A stretch of DNA of 64,000 nt from Bacillus sp. 491mf (GTDB lineage Bacteria > Bacillota > Bacilli > Bacillales > Bacillaceae_G), in contig NZ_FOLV01000007.1 in NCBI RefSeq assembly GCF_900112415.1, positions 62,001 to 126,000 of the forward strand, in the 5' to 3' direction. The notes beneath the pieces were generated by a model, which did not search any database, had not been told where the DNA came from, and worked only from the letters and a program-made list of their open reading frames with translations. The position numbers and the translations under genes are program-made. This document shows positions 36,632 to 44,380 of this stretch, one piece after another. How positions within the stretch are numbered: position 1 is the stretch's first letter; each line of letters starts with the position of its first letter.

Positions 36632-37297
36632 CTATTTTTCAGTATTTAATACGAATTTCCCTACAATGGCAGCAACGATACCACCAAGAATTGGAGCGAC
36701 AATGAATACCCATAATTGAGATAAAGCTTCTCCGCCAGCGAATAAAGCTGGTGCTAGGCTACGTGCAGGGTTGACTGAAGTTCCTGTTAACGGAATACCT
36801 AGTAAGTGAACTAATACTAATGTGAAACCAATTACTAATCCAGCGAACTGTGCGTTACCTTTTTTACCTGTCACAGCAACAATAACTAAAATAAAGACGA
36901 ATGTTAACACAAATTCAACTAAGAAAGATCCTGATGATCCAAGATTCCCAAAGCTATTTTGTCCTAAGTTATCTAAAGTCATATTAGAAGAGTTTAAAAT
37001 TGTCACTAATGTTGCAGTTCCTAATAAACCACCTAAAATTTGGGCTACTATATAGTAAATAAGCTCCATAGCATTCATTCGTTTGTTTACAAACATGGCA
37101 ATTGATACCGCCGGATTTACATGACATCCAGAAATTGTTCCAATGCTATATGCCATAGCAACAATTGATAATCCGAAAGCCATTGCGATTCCTAACGTTC
37201 CAATTCCTTCAATTCCGCCGCCTAAAACAGCTGTTCCAGTTCCGAATAATACAAGTACAAAAGTACCAATAAATTCAGCGATTGCTTTTTTTAACAT
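36632..37297 (-). CDS. aqpZ: aquaporin, AqpZ type
   Basis: 221-residue six-span channel with both NPA loops: HVNPAVSIAM and SVNPARSLAPA. The Phe in the first span (GTFVLVLFGTGTAVLG), the His in span 5 (LVLVHLLGIP) and the Arg after the second NPA are the narrow-filter residues of water-specific aquaporins, rather than glycerol facilitators. Start ATG 37297 gives MLKKAIAEF with TAGGAAAA upstream; a longer frame to 37411 is AT-rich non-coding sequence. Confidence 0.92.
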   Translation of the reverse strand: MLKKAIAEFIGTFVLVLFGTGTAVLGGGIEGIGTLGIAMAFGLSIVAMAYSIGTISGCHVNPAVSIAMFVNKRMNAMELIYYIVAQILGGLLGTATLVTILNSSNMTLDNLGQNSFGNLGSSGSFLVEFVLTFVFILVIVAVTGKKGNAQFAGLVIGFTLVLVHLLGIPLTGTSVNPARSLAPALFAGGEALSQLWVFIVAPILGGIVAAIVGKFVLNTEK

Positions 37298-37649
37298 AAT
37301 TTTCCTACTAACATCTATGAAAAATGTATTGTAATACAGAATTAGGTTTTTTTGAGTATAAATGGAAAATGAAATATTATTCTGATAACAAAATAAGGAA
37401 TGGTTATACAATTTTTATTCAGCATTTTTATTCAGCATTTTTATTTGTTATGCCATTTTTTTGTTTAGTGATAGGTACAGAGCGACTAAAAAAGGGAGTA
37501 CTTCTTATATATGGAAGTGCTCTTTTTTGTATGAAGTTTAATACTTCCTTAGAAAAAATTACATCCTTAATAATAATTTTTGTTAAAATATAACCAGGTG
37601 GAATATTCAGAAAAAACAGGAAACTATTCAGTGTGGAAAAGGCGGGGAG
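37298..37649. other. gene-free stretch with short tandem repeat and an orphan terminator
   Basis: Contains a 13-bp unit ATTTTTATTCAGC twice in tandem plus a partial third (37411-37446), and at 37489-37528 a hairpin (GAGTACTTC with GAAGTGCTC) flanked by A-run and T-run. No gene with start signals was found upstream of that terminator; a low-complexity 89-codon frame here is not convincing. Confidence 0.5.
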
Positions 37650-39380
37650 ATGAAAATGTTTGATATGCAGCAAGTGCCATTTAGTCGGCACGGTTCTTTT
37701 TTAGTCATTTCTTTAAACAATGATAATGGGTTACTCATTCGAAATATTCGCGGTGGTGACGATGATTTTGGCGAAGTTTTTAAAATAGAAGTGTTAAATC
37801 GTAAAGGGGAAGTTTTATCGTGTGAAACGAAGATGACACCATCGGTACTAACGCTCCAAACAGCGGAAGGCGATGTAAACATTTGTTTTTCTGATGTGAA
37901 TACAATTCGTTTTTATTCGAAGCAATTAAATCTCCGTTTCGTTGGAATTATTGGCTCCTATGATTATTGTATTCCAAGTGCGCAAGATGGCTTTGAAATT
38001 AATAGCTTTTCGAAAGAAATGAGATTTCACCTATCCACGATAAGTGGTGTTATACAAATGGATGCTCCGTTTGAAGAGCTTCGTTGTAAACATATTATTG
38101 CTGATATTTGTGCACAGGATGAGGAGTCTGGGATTGATGTGGAATTAACGGAGTATAAAACAGTGCCGCGCAAAACAAAGGAGAGGAAAACATTCATAGA
38201 AGCAGCGCGTGCTGTTGAAATGGACTTTGTAAATTGGGTGCACCATACATTAACTGCCCCAGAAAATTTGTCAAAAGGGAGAGAGTTAGCAGCATACATT
38301 ACATGGTCTTGTATGGTAGAAGCGGAAGGGTATTTACCAAGGCAGGCGATGTATATGTCGAAGAACTGGATGACAAATATATGGAGTTGGGATCATTGTT
38401 TTAATGCAATGGCGTTAGCGGTGCATCAACCGAAAGCGGCATGGGACCAATTTATGATTTTCTTTGATAAACAAGATGCGTGCGGTGTATTACCTGATTA
38501 TATTAATGATAAATTTGCACTTTGGAATTGTTGTAAACCACCTATCCATGGATGGACTCTCAAATGGATGATGGAGCGGACAGATTTTATAACAGACAAG
38601 CATTTACAAGAAGTGTATGAGCCATTATGTAAATGGACAAATTGGTGGTTTACGTATCGTGATGATGATAAAGATGGGATTCCTCAATATAACCATGGAA
38701 ATGATAGTGGCTGGGACAATAGCACAATTTTTCATCACGGTGCTCCTGTTGAGAGCCCCGATTTAAGTGCATTTCTTATTTTACAAATGGAAGTACTAGC
38801 AGAGATTGCAGAGAAACTTGGATTTACAGAAGCATCACAGGAATGGGAAAACAGAGCAAATAAGACACTTGATCGTATGATTCAGCATTGCTGGAGAGAA
38901 AATCGTTTTATTGCTCCGTGCTCTGGTGAGCATTCATATGAAGTATCAGAAAGTCTTGTACTGTATATACCGCTGATTTTGGGGAAAAGATTACCGAAAG
39001 AAATGATTCAATGCTTGCTTGCTGATTTAAAAGAAGAAAATCGTTTTCTCACAAAGTATGGGTTTGCGACAGAAAGTATAAGAAGTCCTTACTATAGGGA
39101 AGATGGGTATTGGCGCGGTCCAATTTGGGCACCGACAACATTAATTATGATTGAAGCTCTAAAAGCGATCGGGCAACATGAATTTGCGCAAGATATTGCA
39201 GGTCGCTTTTGTATAATGGCTAATGAAAATGGCATGGCCGAAAATTTCCACGCACAAACGGGTCAAGGCTTGCGCGATTTAGCATTCACATGGACGTCTA
39301 GTGTATTCCTCGTTTTAGCGAACGAGTATTTGTTAGAAAAAGCGGACAAAGGAATGCTCCATAAAGAAGAAAAGAGATAA
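37650..39380 (+). CDS. MGH1-like glycoside hydrolase family protein
   Basis: 576 residues with an N-terminal beta-rich domain (about 1-170) and an (alpha/alpha)6-barrel catalytic domain (about 180-560) like GH63/GH37 and mannosylglycerate hydrolases: WSWDHCFNAMAL, NHGNDSGWDNSTIF, SPDLSAFLILQ, YWRGPIWAPTTLIMIEAL, AENFHAQTGQGL. The paired acidic residues DHCFN and GWDNS are likely catalytic. No signal peptide, so it acts on an intracellular sugar; substrate unknown. GGCGGGGAG precedes the ATG. Monocistronic. Confidence 0.85.
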   Translation: MKMFDMQQVPFSRHGSFLVISLNNDNGLLIRNIRGGDDDFGEVFKIEVLNRKGEVLSCETKMTPSVLTLQTAEGDVNICFSDVNTIRFYSKQLNLRFVGIIGSYDYCIPSAQDGFEINSFSKEMRFHLSTISGVIQMDAPFEELRCKHIIADICAQDEESGIDVELTEYKTVPRKTKERKTFIEAARAVEMDFVNWVHHTLTAPENLSKGRELAAYITWSCMVEAEGYLPRQAMYMSKNWMTNIWSWDHCFNAMALAVHQPKAAWDQFMIFFDKQDACGVLPDYINDKFALWNCCKPPIHGWTLKWMMERTDFITDKHLQEVYEPLCKWTNWWFTYRDDDKDGIPQYNHGNDSGWDNSTIFHHGAPVESPDLSAFLILQMEVLAEIAEKLGFTEASQEWENRANKTLDRMIQHCWRENRFIAPCSGEHSYEVSESLVLYIPLILGKRLPKEMIQCLLADLKEENRFLTKYGFATESIRSPYYREDGYWRGPIWAPTTLIMIEALKAIGQHEFAQDIAGRFCIMANENGMAENFHAQTGQGLRDLAFTWTSSVFLVLANEYLLEKADKGMLHKEEKR

Positions 39381-39414
39381 AAGAAAGGCACAGTGGAACC
39401 TGTGTCTTTCTTTT
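39379..39414 (+). terminator. intrinsic terminator
   Basis: Stem 39379-39393 with 39400-39414 (one internal mismatch) and flanking T-run. Confidence 0.85.
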
Positions 39415-39503
39415 AGTAAGAGCGTGGCCTTCTATCATGCAAGGCTAGGTTCCATTTCATTTAAAGCAAAACGAAGAAAAGTGCACCGTAGAAAGCAGCG
39501 CCC

Positions 39504-39695
39504 TTATTCATAAGAACTAGGCATAAGTAACATAAGAATGAAATAAGCTAAAAAACCTGTTCCGAAACATAAGATAGCGATTAGCCAAAGAATGCGAATC
39601 ATACTGGTGCTTACGCCGAAATATTCTCCTAAACCACCGCATACGCCAAGAAACACTTTATCTGTTGAAGATCTGCACAATCTTTTTTCTGTCAT
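39504..39695 (-). CDS. PspC domain protein
   Basis: 63-residue protein that is one PspC domain: KRLCRSSTDKVFLGVCGGLGEYFGVSTSMIRILWLIAILCFGTGFLAYFILMLLMP, cited here as the blocks GVCGGLGEYFGV and RILWLIAIL. One or two membrane spans in the C-terminal half. Related to envelope-stress proteins of the phage-shock system, but no other psp gene is nearby. AAGGAGAGG precedes the ATG. Confidence 0.92.
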   Translation of the reverse strand: MTEKRLCRSSTDKVFLGVCGGLGEYFGVSTSMIRILWLIAILCFGTGFLAYFILMLLMPSSYE

Positions 39696-39774
39696 GAACG
39701 CCTCTCCTTTTCATGATTCATCATTTTTTATGTAGTAATGAACCGGAACTATCGAATTATATTGCGCTTTTAAA

Positions 39775-39820
39775 GTGAAAATGATCGCTTTATTCCGCAT
39801 TAGCGGACAAAGCTTGTGAA
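39775..39820. repeat. fragment of family A repeat
   Basis: CTTTATTCCGCATTAGCGGAC resembles TTTATCCCGCATTAACGGGC at 700-720, split here as CTTTATTCCGC and ATTAGCGGAC. Only a short piece of the family is present. Confidence 0.4.
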
Positions 39821-39869
39821 AGTGAAAAAAATTTTTATAAATACATGCAATTTCTGCTTATTTGTATTC

Positions 39870-39897
39870 ACCACGCCTTGCTTCTATTCATACAATA
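39870..39897 (+). promoter_or_regulatory. probable sigma-K promoter of gerE
   Basis: -35 ACC (39870-39872), 16-base spacer, -10 CATACAATA (39889-39897), matching the sigma-K pattern CATANNNTA. gerE is transcribed by sigma-K in the mother cell in B. subtilis. The predicted start is about 60 bases before the coding start. Confidence 0.65.
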
Positions 39898-39964
39898 TCT
39901 TGACTAAATAAACACCCAATTTACACACATACAGCTCTGGCTTAAGCAGGGAGGGTTATACCAA

Positions 39965-40189
39965 TTGAAGGAAAAAGAATATCAATCTAAACCGTTACTC
40001 ACAAAAAGAGAAAGAGAAGTATTTGAGTTACTCGTTCAAGATAAAACAACGAAAGAAATTGCAAGTGAACTTTTTATTAGTGAAAAAACTGTACGTAATC
40101 ATATTTCAAATGCAATGCAAAAGCTAGGAGTTAAGGGGCGCTCACAAGCAGTTGTCGAACTCCTTCGTATGGGAGAGCTTGAATTATAA
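39965..40189 (+). CDS. gerE: spore coat gene regulator GerE
   Basis: 74-residue LuxR-type DNA-binding protein that switches late mother-cell coat genes. The whole protein is one HTH domain: [61 protein letters not shown], cited as blocks [33 protein letters not shown] start with GGGAGGG upstream. Followed by a terminator. Confidence 0.97.
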   Translation: MKEKEYQSKPLLTKREREVFELLVQDKTTKEIASELFISEKTVRNHISNAMQKLGVKGRSQAVVELLRMGELEL

Positions 40190-40195
40190 AGGATG

Positions 40196-40233
40196 AAGCC
40201 GGCTTTCATGTAGAGAAAAGCCGGTTATTTTTG
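40196..40233 (+). terminator. intrinsic terminator of gerE
   Basis: 10-pair stem (40197-40206 with 40217-40226) with a T-rich tail. Confidence 0.8.
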
Positions 40234-40374
40234 TATCTTGCAAATTACTAGAAAAAGGAGGAAAATAAAAAGGTCTATTCATGTACATAAGGTGAACCTT
40301 CTATTATTCTATGAATGAGTGAACTGTTTGGAAATGTACAGTTAGATTATGAAAGAGAAAACGGGGCGATTGTT

Positions 40375-41169
40375 TTGAATAGAGCGATTGGTGTAATTGA
40401 TTCAGGTGTTGGTGGTTTAACAGTAGCGAAAGAATTAATTCGGCAATTACCGAAAGAGCGAATTATATATTTAGGAGATACAGCACGTTGCCCGTATGGT
40501 CCGCGATCTCGTGAAGAAGTAAGACAATTTACATGGGAAATGACAGAGCATTTATTAGCACAGAATATTAAGATGCTTGTAATTGCTTGTAATACTGCAG
40601 CGGCAGTTGTGCTTGAAGAAATGCAAAAGAAATTACCTATTCCGGTTGTGGGTGTTATTCACCCAGGCGCGCGTACTGCACTGAAAGTGACAAAAACATA
40701 CCATGTCGGTGTAATTGGAACGATTGGCACAGTGAAAAGCGGTGCGTATGAAGAGGCGTTAAAATCGATTAACAACCGCGTATTAGTAGAGAGTTTGGCT
40801 TGTCCGCCGTTTGTTGAGCTTGTCGAGAGCGGAAACTTTGAGAGCGAAATGGCGTACGAAGTAGTAAGAGAAACGTTGCAGTCATTGAAGAAAATGGAAA
40901 TGGATACATTAATTTTAGGATGTACACATTATCCGATTTTAGGACCAGTTATTGGGCGGGTTATGGGCGATTCTGTACAATTGATTAGTTCAGGTGATGA
41001 AACGGCTCGTGAAGTAAGCACGATTCTGTATCATAGTAAGATGTTGTATGACATAGAAGAGCAAAGTGACCATCTGTTCTTAACGACAGGAGAAATTGAT
41101 GTGTTTAAAGAAATTGCTTCGAAGTGGTTTGGACAACCAATTGAGAATGTGAAGCATGTCGTTTTATAA
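40375..41169 (+). CDS. racE: glutamate racemase
   Basis: Converts L- to D-glutamate for peptidoglycan (and, in capsulate relatives, poly-D-glutamate). About 264 residues with catalytic Cys in ACNTAA and GCTHYP and the N-terminal [14 protein letters not shown] motif. Start is uncertain: TTG 40375 gives [14 protein letters not shown], as in relatives, with only a weak GGGG upstream; ATG 40315 adds 20 residues. A perfect AAGGAGG at 40255 has no start codon at usable distance. Confidence 0.93.
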   Translation: MNRAIGVIDSGVGGLTVAKELIRQLPKERIIYLGDTARCPYGPRSREEVRQFTWEMTEHLLAQNIKMLVIACNTAAAVVLEEMQKKLPIPVVGVIHPGARTALKVTKTYHVGVIGTIGTVKSGAYEEALKSINNRVLVESLACPPFVELVESGNFESEMAYEVVRETLQSLKKMEMDTLILGCTHYPILGPVIGRVMGDSVQLISSGDETAREVSTILYHSKMLYDIEEQSDHLFLTTGEIDVFKEIASKWFGQPIENVKHVVL

Positions 41170-41212
41170 AGCTACTGTTTATGTAACTAGTAAGTTAAAA
41201 AAATTATATAAA

Positions 41213-41262
41213 GAGGCTGACCCAAAAGGCACATAAGTGCCTTTTGAGGTCAGCCTTTTTTT
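41213..41262 (+). terminator. strong intrinsic terminator of racE
   Basis: Long stem of two helices (AGGCTGACC with GGTCAGCC, AAAAGGCAC with GTGCCTTTT), followed by seven T. The hairpin itself recurs in altered form at 17914-17946 and is part of the family A repeat context. Confidence 0.9.
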
Positions 41263-41417
41263 CGTTATCGACCGTTCTTTGCAATATATCGGTTCTTCGA
41301 TATTCGACATCCAAGTGGTCAATTTGCTGAGCTGAATCATACCGAAAAGTGAAACCTTTGGGATAGTATCTTTTGTTTGGCTTCCATCAGTGGGGGAGGA
41401 AGCCGCTGATGGAGGTT
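41263..41417. repeat. dispersed intergenic repeat, family A, copy 4
   Basis: GTTATCGACCGTTC, GCAATATATCGGTTCTTCGA, GTGGTCAATT..GAGCTGAAT and AAAAGTGAAACCTTTGGG follow the order seen at 17947-18115. The right end holds an inverted repeat CTTCCATCAG/CTGATGGAGG (41381-41414), also present at 782-815. Confidence 0.65.
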
Positions 41418-41867
41418 TCACTTGATAAGCTGCGGAAGAACAGCTGATAGTTCTTGCTTGAGTCGTTTCGCAGATGCTGGATGTTTACCTGAAGTAGATA
41501 TACTTACTATATACTCATGATTTCGAATAACTGCAGGTGTGTGAAAAGATGATTGTGTGCCGTCGCTTACGATGTTCACCCACTGAAAATCATGCGCTGC
41601 TTGTTTGACCTTCATATTTACATCGTGATGGTTTGTTGCGGCGTAAATGAGATGAGCATCTTTTATGTCTTCATCTGTAAATGTTTTTTGTTTCCATGTA
41701 ATATAGGAGAGTTTCTGCATTTCCTCGCAAATTTCCGGACTCACAACGGTGACAATGGCTCCTGTATCCTGCAATCCACACGCTTTTCGGTATGCGATTT
41801 TACCGCCCCCGATAATGACAACACGCTTTCCTTGTAAGTTACAGACAAGGGGATATAAGTTACACAT
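41418..41867 (-). CDS. sirC: precorrin-2 dehydrogenase / siroheme synthase subunit
   Basis: 149-residue NAD-dependent enzyme that oxidises precorrin-2 to sirohydrochlorin. The N-terminal Rossmann motif VVIIGGGKIAYRKACGLQDTGA (cited as VVIIGGGKIAYRK) and IYAATNHHDVN are diagnostic; the chelatase activity of CysG-type enzymes is supplied by SirB next door. It overlaps the sirB stop by 8 bases. Last gene of the nirBD-siroheme cluster. Confidence 0.9.
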   Translation of the reverse strand: MCNLYPLVCNLQGKRVVIIGGGKIAYRKACGLQDTGAIVTVVSPEICEEMQKLSYITWKQKTFTDEDIKDAHLIYAATNHHDVNMKVKQAAHDFQWVNIVSDGTQSSFHTPAVIRNHEYIVSISTSGKHPASAKRLKQELSAVLPQLIK

Positions 41868-42570
41868 ATACAGATTCCTCCATTCGTTCTAATAATGCGG
41901 ACTTCATATAGGAATCAAATTGAAGGCAATTACATGTTGTAACGTTCGTATATGTATGTACACGGCGCTCAATTTTCCGAAGTAATAACCCGGTAAAGAG
42001 AAGGTATGGCATGACATATACGTGCTGAGCTGATGTTGCTGTGCGATTAAGTTCTTCGGTAAAAGAAGGTGTACCTTTTGTTAAAAAAGAGCAGGAAACT
42101 GGTATGCCAATTTTTCGTTCAACCGCTGCCCCGATTTCCTGCAATTCATGTATAGGCTGAGGATCACTACTACCTCGACCGACGAGTAGAATTTCGCTAT
42201 CTTGTATGGGCATAGCTTGACGTATTCTTTTGATTACAAGTTCAATCATGAGCGGGTGTGTACTGAAAGGTGGTACAACTGAAAATGTAATATGCGGGTA
42301 GCGCTTTTTCATTTGCTCAATTTCGAAAGGAACGTCACGTTTATAATGAGCCGCTGCAAATAATAAGACAGGGACAAGTAAAATCTCGGTTGCTCCGTCT
42401 AAAATTGCTTCTGTAATTGCATCCTGAACAGTTGGTGTTGTAAGTTCAAGAAAGCCGATTTTTTGAATATCTTCACTTCGTTCTTTTATAACGGACTGGA
42501 CAAAGTGGATGAATTGCTCATTGCCTTCTTGTAATCGACTTCCGTGCCCAATATAAACAATTCCTTTCAT
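41860..42570 (-). CDS. sirB: sirohydrochlorin ferrochelatase
   Basis: 236-residue CbiX/SirB enzyme inserting Fe2+ to give siroheme. Two CbiX half-domains; metal-binding His in YIGHGSRL (His about 8) and FAAAHYKRDVP. Siroheme is the prosthetic group of NirB encoded upstream. Overlaps the SumT-HemD gene by 4 bases (ATGA). Confidence 0.92.
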   Translation of the reverse strand: MKGIVYIGHGSRLQEGNEQFIHFVQSVIKERSEDIQKIGFLELTTPTVQDAITEAILDGATEILLVPVLLFAAAHYKRDVPFEIEQMKKRYPHITFSVVPPFSTHPLMIELVIKRIRQAMPIQDSEILLVGRGSSDPQPIHELQEIGAAVERKIGIPVSCSFLTKGTPSFTEELNRTATSAQHVYVMPYLLFTGLLLRKIERRVHTYTNVTTCNCLQFDSYMKSALLERMEESVYV

Positions 42571-43997
42571 TGTGTCTTCACTTCTTTCTCATTAAAAATC
42601 GCTTGTAATTCAGAATCGATGTTTTGAAGTCCGATTTTATTTGCGTACTGTAAAGTTTGTTCATCTGTATACGAGAATGGTAAATTGACAATATGCATGA
42701 AACCAAGGCGTTTCACTTCTGCTATAAATGTATCAATTGCGGCGCGCCCTTCAAATACGATGCTATCCCATGTGAATTCAGAGAGCATACGTGTATGAAT
42801 TTCATCAAAACGATGATCGATTTGATATTCATGTGTCATTATATAAGAACCAGCGCCGATTTTTTCTTGAATAACAGCAATTCGATTAATATTCCGTCCT
42901 AAATACACAGTAGGTTTTGTAGAAAAACTTGCTTGTTCACTGAAGAGTCCATATTTCATAAGGGCTTCCTCGGCAGCATGATTCATATGCTGGAGAACTC
43001 CTTGTAAGGAACGGATATCTTTCCGATGCTGTGCGCATGACTGTAATAAGATCGCTACGCTGTCGGCTGAACAGAAAACAAGACGCTTAGCATCAAATAT
43101 TTCACGGAGTTGTTCCTGTGTTAACGTATAATCTCGTTTTTTGAAAGTTGGAATTTGATATGTTTCTGCTCCGGCTTCTTGTAATTGTTGCTCTGCTTTA
43201 CTTGTTTTATTTGATGAAGAAGCAAGTAAAACTTTTTTTCCGTGTAATGGTTTACGTTCTTTCCAAGCGATTTGTTTTCGTAAGGATACGACATCCCCAA
43301 CAATTGTCATGGAAGGGTTGGAAATGTGCTCTTTGTTGACGATATCAACAATTGTGGAGAGCGTACCTGTAACAACTCGCTGTCTTCCCGTTGTCCCCCA
43401 CTCGATGACTGCTACTGGTGTATCTTTTTTTCTTCCGGTTTGCAGTAAGTTTTCGCAAATAGTCGGTAAATTTTTAATGCCCATGTAAAAGGCGACAGTA
43501 TCACTATTTAAGAGTGAGTTGTAGTTGACGTGATCCTGAATCGGTCCCTTTGTATGACCGGTTAGTAATGTCACGCTATTACTGTAATCGCGATGGGTGA
43601 GAGGGATGCCGGCATACGCGCTAGCGGCGATGCTAGATGTAATACCTGGTACAATCTCATATGGAATATTTTCTGCTGCTAAAGCAGCCGCTTCTTCACC
43701 AACTCGGCCAAATATAGAGGGATCTCCGCCTTTTAAGCGAACAACGATCTTACCTTCTTTGGCAGATTGAAGTAAATGAGCGTTAATCATTTCTTGGCGC
43801 ATAATATGATTGGTTGGCATTTTCCCGCAATAGACCAGTTCACATGTTGCCTTTGTATAGCGAAGTAAATTTTGATTCAACAAGCGGTCATATAAAACAA
43901 TATCTGCTTTTTGTAAGCACTCGATTGCTTTTTTTGTAATAAGCCCTTCATCACCAGGTCCTGCACCAACTAAATATACGTATCCGTTCATCTCCAC
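42567..43997 (-). CDS. uroporphyrinogen-III C-methyltransferase fused to uroporphyrinogen-III synthase domain
   Basis: 476-residue bifunctional protein. Residues 1 to about 245 are SumT/CobA: LVGAGPGDEGLITKKA, VRLKGGDPSIFGRVGEEA, PGITSSIAASAYAGIPLTHR, cited in part. Residues about 250-470 match the HemD-type uroporphyrinogen-III synthase fold (KKVLLASSSNKTSKAEQQLQ, LVFCSADSVAILLQS, IDTFIAEVKRLGF). It therefore diverts uroporphyrinogen III to precorrin-2. Its HemD half may be degenerate, since hem operons encode a separate hemD. Between nirD and sirB. Confidence 0.88.
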   Translation of the reverse strand: MEMNGYVYLVGAGPGDEGLITKKAIECLQKADIVLYDRLLNQNLLRYTKATCELVYCGKMPTNHIMRQEMINAHLLQSAKEGKIVVRLKGGDPSIFGRVGEEAAALAAENIPYEIVPGITSSIAASAYAGIPLTHRDYSNSVTLLTGHTKGPIQDHVNYNSLLNSDTVAFYMGIKNLPTICENLLQTGRKKDTPVAVIEWGTTGRQRVVTGTLSTIVDIVNKEHISNPSMTIVGDVVSLRKQIAWKERKPLHGKKVLLASSSNKTSKAEQQLQEAGAETYQIPTFKKRDYTLTQEQLREIFDAKRLVFCSADSVAILLQSCAQHRKDIRSLQGVLQHMNHAAEEALMKYGLFSEQASFSTKPTVYLGRNINRIAVIQEKIGAGSYIMTHEYQIDHRFDEIHTRMLSEFTWDSIVFEGRAAIDTFIAEVKRLGFMHIVNLPFSYTDEQTLQYANKIGLQNIDSELQAIFNEKEVKTQ

Positions 43998-44050
43998 ACC
44001 TCATCTGTTTTTACTGGAAAGGAAGCCGAGAAGAGGCTTCCTTGTATAAG

Positions 44051-44368
44051 TTACATGTATATATAAATATCGCCATCAATAATTTGTACTTCGTACGTTT
44101 GAATACAACCGTCATCAGGTTTTTGTACTTCACCTGTTCGTAATGAAATTTTCCAATCATGCAGCGGACAAAAGACAAATTCGCCTGAAACAATTCCTTC
44201 CGCTAGTGGTCCGTTTTTATGAGGACACCGATTTTCTACAGCGCGAATGTCGCCGTTTGCAAGGCGAAATAAGGCAATAGACAGATCCTTGATGCGTACT
44301 TCTTTACCGATTTGTACGGGAAGATCTACGGCAGACATAATTTTTATTTTTTCTTTCGTTTGTAACAT
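44051..44368 (-). CDS. nirD: nitrite reductase (NADH) small subunit, Rieske type
   Basis: 105-residue Rieske-fold subunit of assimilatory nitrite reductase. The 2Fe-2S motifs C-x-H (RCPHKNGPL) and C-x-x-H (CPLHDWKI) are intact, unlike some NirD proteins that have lost them. Encoded 12 bases downstream of nirB. Confidence 0.93.
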   Translation of the reverse strand: MLQTKEKIKIMSAVDLPVQIGKEVRIKDLSIALFRLANGDIRAVENRCPHKNGPLAEGIVSGEFVFCPLHDWKISLRTGEVQKPDDGCIQTYEVQIIDGDIYIYM

Positions 44369-44380
44369 ATTAATCGCTCC

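Noticed and set aside
37324-37593. 89-codon plus-strand frame before the glycosidase gene
   Set aside because: Runs through tandem repeats and the orphan hairpin; no ribosome-binding site and strongly AT-biased.
41179-41421. 80-codon minus-strand frame between racE and sirC
   Set aside because: Antisense to the racE terminator and to a family A repeat.
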